Source: Candidatus Cloacimonadota bacterium (GTDB lineage: Bacteria; Cloacimonadota; Cloacimonadia; Cloacimonadales; Cloacimonadaceae). Taken from it: a stretch of DNA of 7,979 bases. This document shows positions 5,495-7,979 of the stretch, in pieces. The notes under the pieces were generated by a model. It saw nothing but the letters and a program-made list of their open reading frames with translations. It did no database searches and was not told the origin of the DNA. The stretch covers positions 1-7,979 of the forward strand of contig JAQUHL010000077.1 of assembly GCA_028683635.1 (NCBI GenBank), given 5' to 3'. The stretch's first letter is position 1; the number at the start of each line of letters is the position of its first letter. The translations under genes and the position numbers were made by a program.

Positions 5495-6150
5495 TCAGGA
5501 AATTTGATATCGATGCTGTGATCGCAGCCTTGGAGGAGCATTTTTACTCGGTGAAAACTCCCATAGTCGATCTCATCCAGGCCAAAACCAGGGATCCCTT
5601 CAAAGTCCTTGTGGCAACCATCCTTTCCGCCCGCACCAAGGACGAAACCACTGCCAAAGTAGTAAACATACTCTTCCAAAAAGTAAACACACCCGTAGAT
5701 CTGGAAAAGATCAGCCTCGAGGAACTGGATCGGATCATCTTCCAGACTGGCTTTCACAATACCAAAGCCAAACACCTGAAAGAACTACCCCGGGTGCTGA
5801 AAGAGAAATTTGGCGGCAGGATTCCTTCCGAGATCGATGAGCTTGTCCAGCTACCCGGCGTAGGAAGAAAAACTGCCAATCTGGTGCGAGCCGTGGCCTT
5901 TTCATTACCTGCGATTTGTGTGGATATCCACGTCCACAGAATCACAAACCGCTGGGCTTATGTACAGACCAAAAGTCCCTTCGAGACGGAAATGTCCCTC
6001 AGGAAGATTCTTCCACAGAAGTATTGGCTGGTGATCAATTCCTACCTTGTGGCTTTTGGACAAAACCTGTGCACTCCCAGAAATCCCAAATGCAGGATTT
6101 GCCCGATCCAGGAATACTGCGCAAAAATGAATGTAAGAAAAAGTGATTGA
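5488..6150 (+). CDS. nth: Endonuclease III (DNA glycosylase/AP lyase)
   Basis: A base excision repair enzyme that removes oxidised pyrimidines and cleaves 3' of abasic sites (EC 4.2.99.18). It has 220 residues, close to the usual 210-215. The helix-hairpin-helix LPGVGRKTANLV is at 122-133 with catalytic Lys128; Asp146 in CVDIHVHRI is the second catalytic residue. The [4Fe-4S] cluster loop has the canonical C-x6-C-x2-C-x5-C spacing (C195, C202, C205, C211). The early motif LSARTKDETT (46-55) replaces the E. coli LSAQATD form, a common variant. The ATG at 5488 has AGAGG 4 nt upstream. It is divergent from the SRAP gene and followed 58 nt later by the PAS protein on the same strand. Confidence 0.97.
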   Translation: MKIRKFDIDAVIAALEEHFYSVKTPIVDLIQAKTRDPFKVLVATILSARTKDETTAKVVNILFQKVNTPVDLEKISLEELDRIIFQTGFHNTKAKHLKELPRVLKEKFGGRIPSEIDELVQLPGVGRKTANLVRAVAFSLPAICVDIHVHRITNRWAYVQTKSPFETEMSLRKILPQKYWLVINSYLVAFGQNLCTPRNPKCRICPIQEYCAKMNVRKSD

Positions 6151-6208
6151 CAAAATACCCCATGTATGGAAAAAGGGACTCAGACATTTTTAATGTAAGG
6201 ATATGGCG

Positions 6209-7405
6209 ATGGCAGAATTCTATCAGGAAGTACTCGAAGGCATAAACACACCGGTTCTGGTTTTACACTATGATGGGCAGATCAAAGATCTCACTCTTCT
6301 GTATGCCAACCGGGCTGCGCTAACCACTCTGAATCTGGGTCTAACACCCTGCATGGAACACCATATTTCCACCCTTTTACCCTGGATATATGAATATCTT
6401 AAGTGGTCTGAACTCGAGATTGGCGACACGAGAACCCTCACTGAAACGATCGGTGACTATCCCTTTTGGGTTTATGTACATAAGCATAATAAAACAGATT
6501 TTATCGTAGAACTGAGCAGGGCGATGCTTAGCGAGCCAGAAATCGATACCACCCAAGCATCCAATCCCCAGCTTACCAAAGCGTTCTCCCAGGCTATTTT
6601 GAAGGCAATAAACAAGGAAGTATACTTCCTAAAGGAAAACCAATACCTGAAATCGCTTTTGGATTTACTCCCCACCATGGCAGCCATCAAGGATTCCAGC
6701 CTCCGGTATCGCTATGTAAACAAAGCCTTTTGCGAGTTTGTGGGCAAAACCCATGATGAACTGCTTGGCCTAACCGATGCTGATTTCTGCCCAATGGATC
6801 AAGCACATCAGTTCCAGGCTATAGATAGAATGGTCATCCAAGAAAACAGAGTTATCGAAAACGAGGAGTTATATACAGATACAAAGGGAGTCCATCACCA
6901 TCTCCTGACCAAAAAGACCCCCATTATGGACAATCAGGGCAATCTTGGCGTGCAGTTCGTTACAGTGGACATCACTGAAGTCAAGTCAACTCATAAAAAA
7001 CTGGAAGAGTTGATGGGGATATATCAGGACGTAAGCAGTAAGGTAGAAGCTGTATTCTGGATGGTGGATACTCAGTTTCGGATAAGTTTTGTAAGCCAAT
7101 CCATACGCGACTATCTGGGCTATGACGTGGATGAGTTTTCCCGGCTTACTCCCTGGGAATACTTCAGCCGTGAATCCCTCGAAACCGCCAGATCGATGAA
7201 GGATAAACTAATGGGGTTTCATGCCTGTGAGCACTATGATGAGCTGATGAAACCGCAGACGATGCTGATTAACCTGCTCCATAAAGCCGGGCATTATGTA
7301 TCCTCCGAATTTCGGTTCTCGGTGATGCTCAACGAAGAAGGCCAGATCTCAGGATATCAGGGCTTTATCTTCAGAGCCTGTGCCCAGGCTTCTATTCATC
7401 ACTGA
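6209..7405 (+). CDS. Triple-PAS-domain protein without output domain
   Basis: A predicted cytosolic sensory protein of 398 residues with no membrane segment or signal peptide. Three PAS-like domains are visible: a divergent one at about 1-105 (NTPVLVLHYDGQIKDLTLLY with ANRAA), a clear one at 146-257 (LLDLLPTMAAIKDSSLRYRY, NKAFCEFVGKTHDELLGLTD, VTVDITEVK) and another at 270-391 (AVFWMVDTQFRISFVS, IRDYLGYDVDEFSRLTPWEY). A coiled linker (QYLKSLLDLL; KKLEELMGIY) precedes domains 2 and 3. After the last PAS strand (GYQGFIFRACAQ) the protein stops, with no histidine kinase, GGDEF, HD or helix-turn-helix region. The ligand cannot be told. I prefer the ATG at 6209 because AAGG lies 8 nt ahead; the ATG at 6203 has it only 2 nt away. 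Its last 14 bp overlap the convergent AI-2E gene. Confidence 0.8.
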   Translation: MAEFYQEVLEGINTPVLVLHYDGQIKDLTLLYANRAALTTLNLGLTPCMEHHISTLLPWIYEYLKWSELEIGDTRTLTETIGDYPFWVYVHKHNKTDFIVELSRAMLSEPEIDTTQASNPQLTKAFSQAILKAINKEVYFLKENQYLKSLLDLLPTMAAIKDSSLRYRYVNKAFCEFVGKTHDELLGLTDADFCPMDQAHQFQAIDRMVIQENRVIENEELYTDTKGVHHHLLTKKTPIMDNQGNLGVQFVTVDITEVKSTHKKLEELMGIYQDVSSKVEAVFWMVDTQFRISFVSQSIRDYLGYDVDEFSRLTPWEYFSRESLETARSMKDKLMGFHACEHYDELMKPQTMLINLLHKAGHYVSSEFRFSVMLNEEGQISGYQGFIFRACAQASIHH

Positions 7406-7979
7406 TTATTGCAGATACGATATTATCCTTATCCACTTGTTTGAGTACTATATTGATTGCAGAAGTGAGAGGAACGGCAATCATCATTCCGATTATTCCC
7501 CAGACCCATCCCCAAAACACCAGGGCTATCAGGATCACCAGAGGAGAGAGATTCAGCCGTTCACCCATGAACTTGGGTTCAATGATATTGGCAAAAAGCA
7601 CCTGATTTAGGATCATCAGAATGGCAACCAAGATCACCCTCCAACCAAAGCCAAAATCTATCAGGCAGATCAGGATGGGAAATAGCGACGCTATCACAGA
7701 ACCGATATTCGGGATAAAGTTCAAGGCAAAAAGCAAAGTTCCGCTGATGATGATGAAATCCACCTGCAAAATTGCCAGAATCAGCATTCCACAAAGTGAG
7801 GTTCCGGCGCTGATGATGCTTTTATTCACGAAATATCTCTGAATCTGGATCTGGATATTGAGCAGAGTGGCGAAGGCTTTTATCTTTCCGGATTCTCCGA
7901 GGGCTTTCTTCATCCGCTTTTCAAATTTGACACCACCCGTGATGATGAAGATCATAAAGATCAGGGTGAGGAAGAGATA
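7392..7979 (-). CDS. AI-2E family transporter, C-terminal part (start beyond window)
   Basis: A polytopic inner-membrane protein of the AI-2E/YdiK/PerM family, whose members are proposed exporters of autoinducer-2 or Na+(Li+)/H+ antiporters; the substrate here is unknown. About 195 residues are present, and the frame is open through the right edge (YLFLTLIF before the first Met at 7955), so the N-terminal half of a usual 330-380-residue protein is missing. Signatures are LNFIPNIGSVIASLFPILIC, the long hydrophobic stretch GWRVILVAILMILNQVLF, and the hallmark EPKFMGERLNLSPLVILIA followed by GWVWGIIGMMIAVPLTSAIN. It ends in TAG at 7392-7394, inside the end of the convergent PAS gene, with no terminator hairpin between them. 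Confidence 0.9.
   Translation of the reverse strand, partial: YLFLTLIFMIFIITGGVKFEKRMKKALGESGKIKAFATLLNIQIQIQRYFVNKSIISAGTSLCGMLILAILQVDFIIISGTLLFALNFIPNIGSVIASLFPILICLIDFGFGWRVILVAILMILNQVLFANIIEPKFMGERLNLSPLVILIALVFWGWVWGIIGMMIAVPLTSAINIVLKQVDKDNIVSAIISDE

Noticed and set aside
6147..6152. TTGACA overlapping the nth stop as a promoter for the PAS gene
   Set aside because: No acceptable -10 hexamer occurs 16-18 nt downstream (the bases there are an A-run).

Overview
The window is ordinary bacterial chromosome with a moderate G+C content. No rRNA, tRNA, phage, insertion sequence or CRISPR genes are visible. The gene mix (a large M29-type aminopeptidase, a LysM envelope protein, several base-damage repair proteins and a PAS-only sensor) and the protein style suggest an uncultured anaerobe. 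Candidatus Cloacimonadota is my best guess, but this is an inference from general likeness and no marker gene proves it.

Layout. From 1 to 663, on the minus strand, acylphosphatase is followed by an overlapping LysM protein that runs off the left edge; both appear to be driven by a TTGACA-type promoter at 690-718. From 664 to 1205 there is a gene-poor stretch with a doubtful 47-codon ORF and a striking 83-bp perfect palindrome built from 11-bp-phased units. From 1206 to 5409, still on the minus strand, read 5' to 3' in the gene direction, come SRAP/HMCES-type abasic-site protein, M29-type aminopeptidase, DUF1905/YdeI-like protein and AlkD-type DNA glycosylase. Two related ~85-bp inverted-repeat elements sit in the gaps before the aminopeptidase and before alkD, in the same orientation and at almost the same distance from the next start codon. 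From 5488 to 7405, on the plus strand, are endonuclease III and a three-PAS-domain protein with no output domain. From 7392 to 7979, on the minus strand, is the C-terminal half of an AI-2E family membrane protein, whose end overlaps the PAS gene by 14 bp in convergent orientation.

How the genes work together. Three genes deal with damaged bases: AlkD removes alkylated bases, Nth removes oxidised pyrimidines and nicks abasic sites, and SRAP crosslinks to abasic sites to shield them. SRAP and nth are divergent from a 78-bp gap in which good -10 boxes for the two directions overlap, so they may be expressed together. The remaining genes look like unrelated housekeeping functions.

The best candidates for something undescribed are non-coding: the 83-bp phased palindrome and the paired intergenic inverted-repeat elements.
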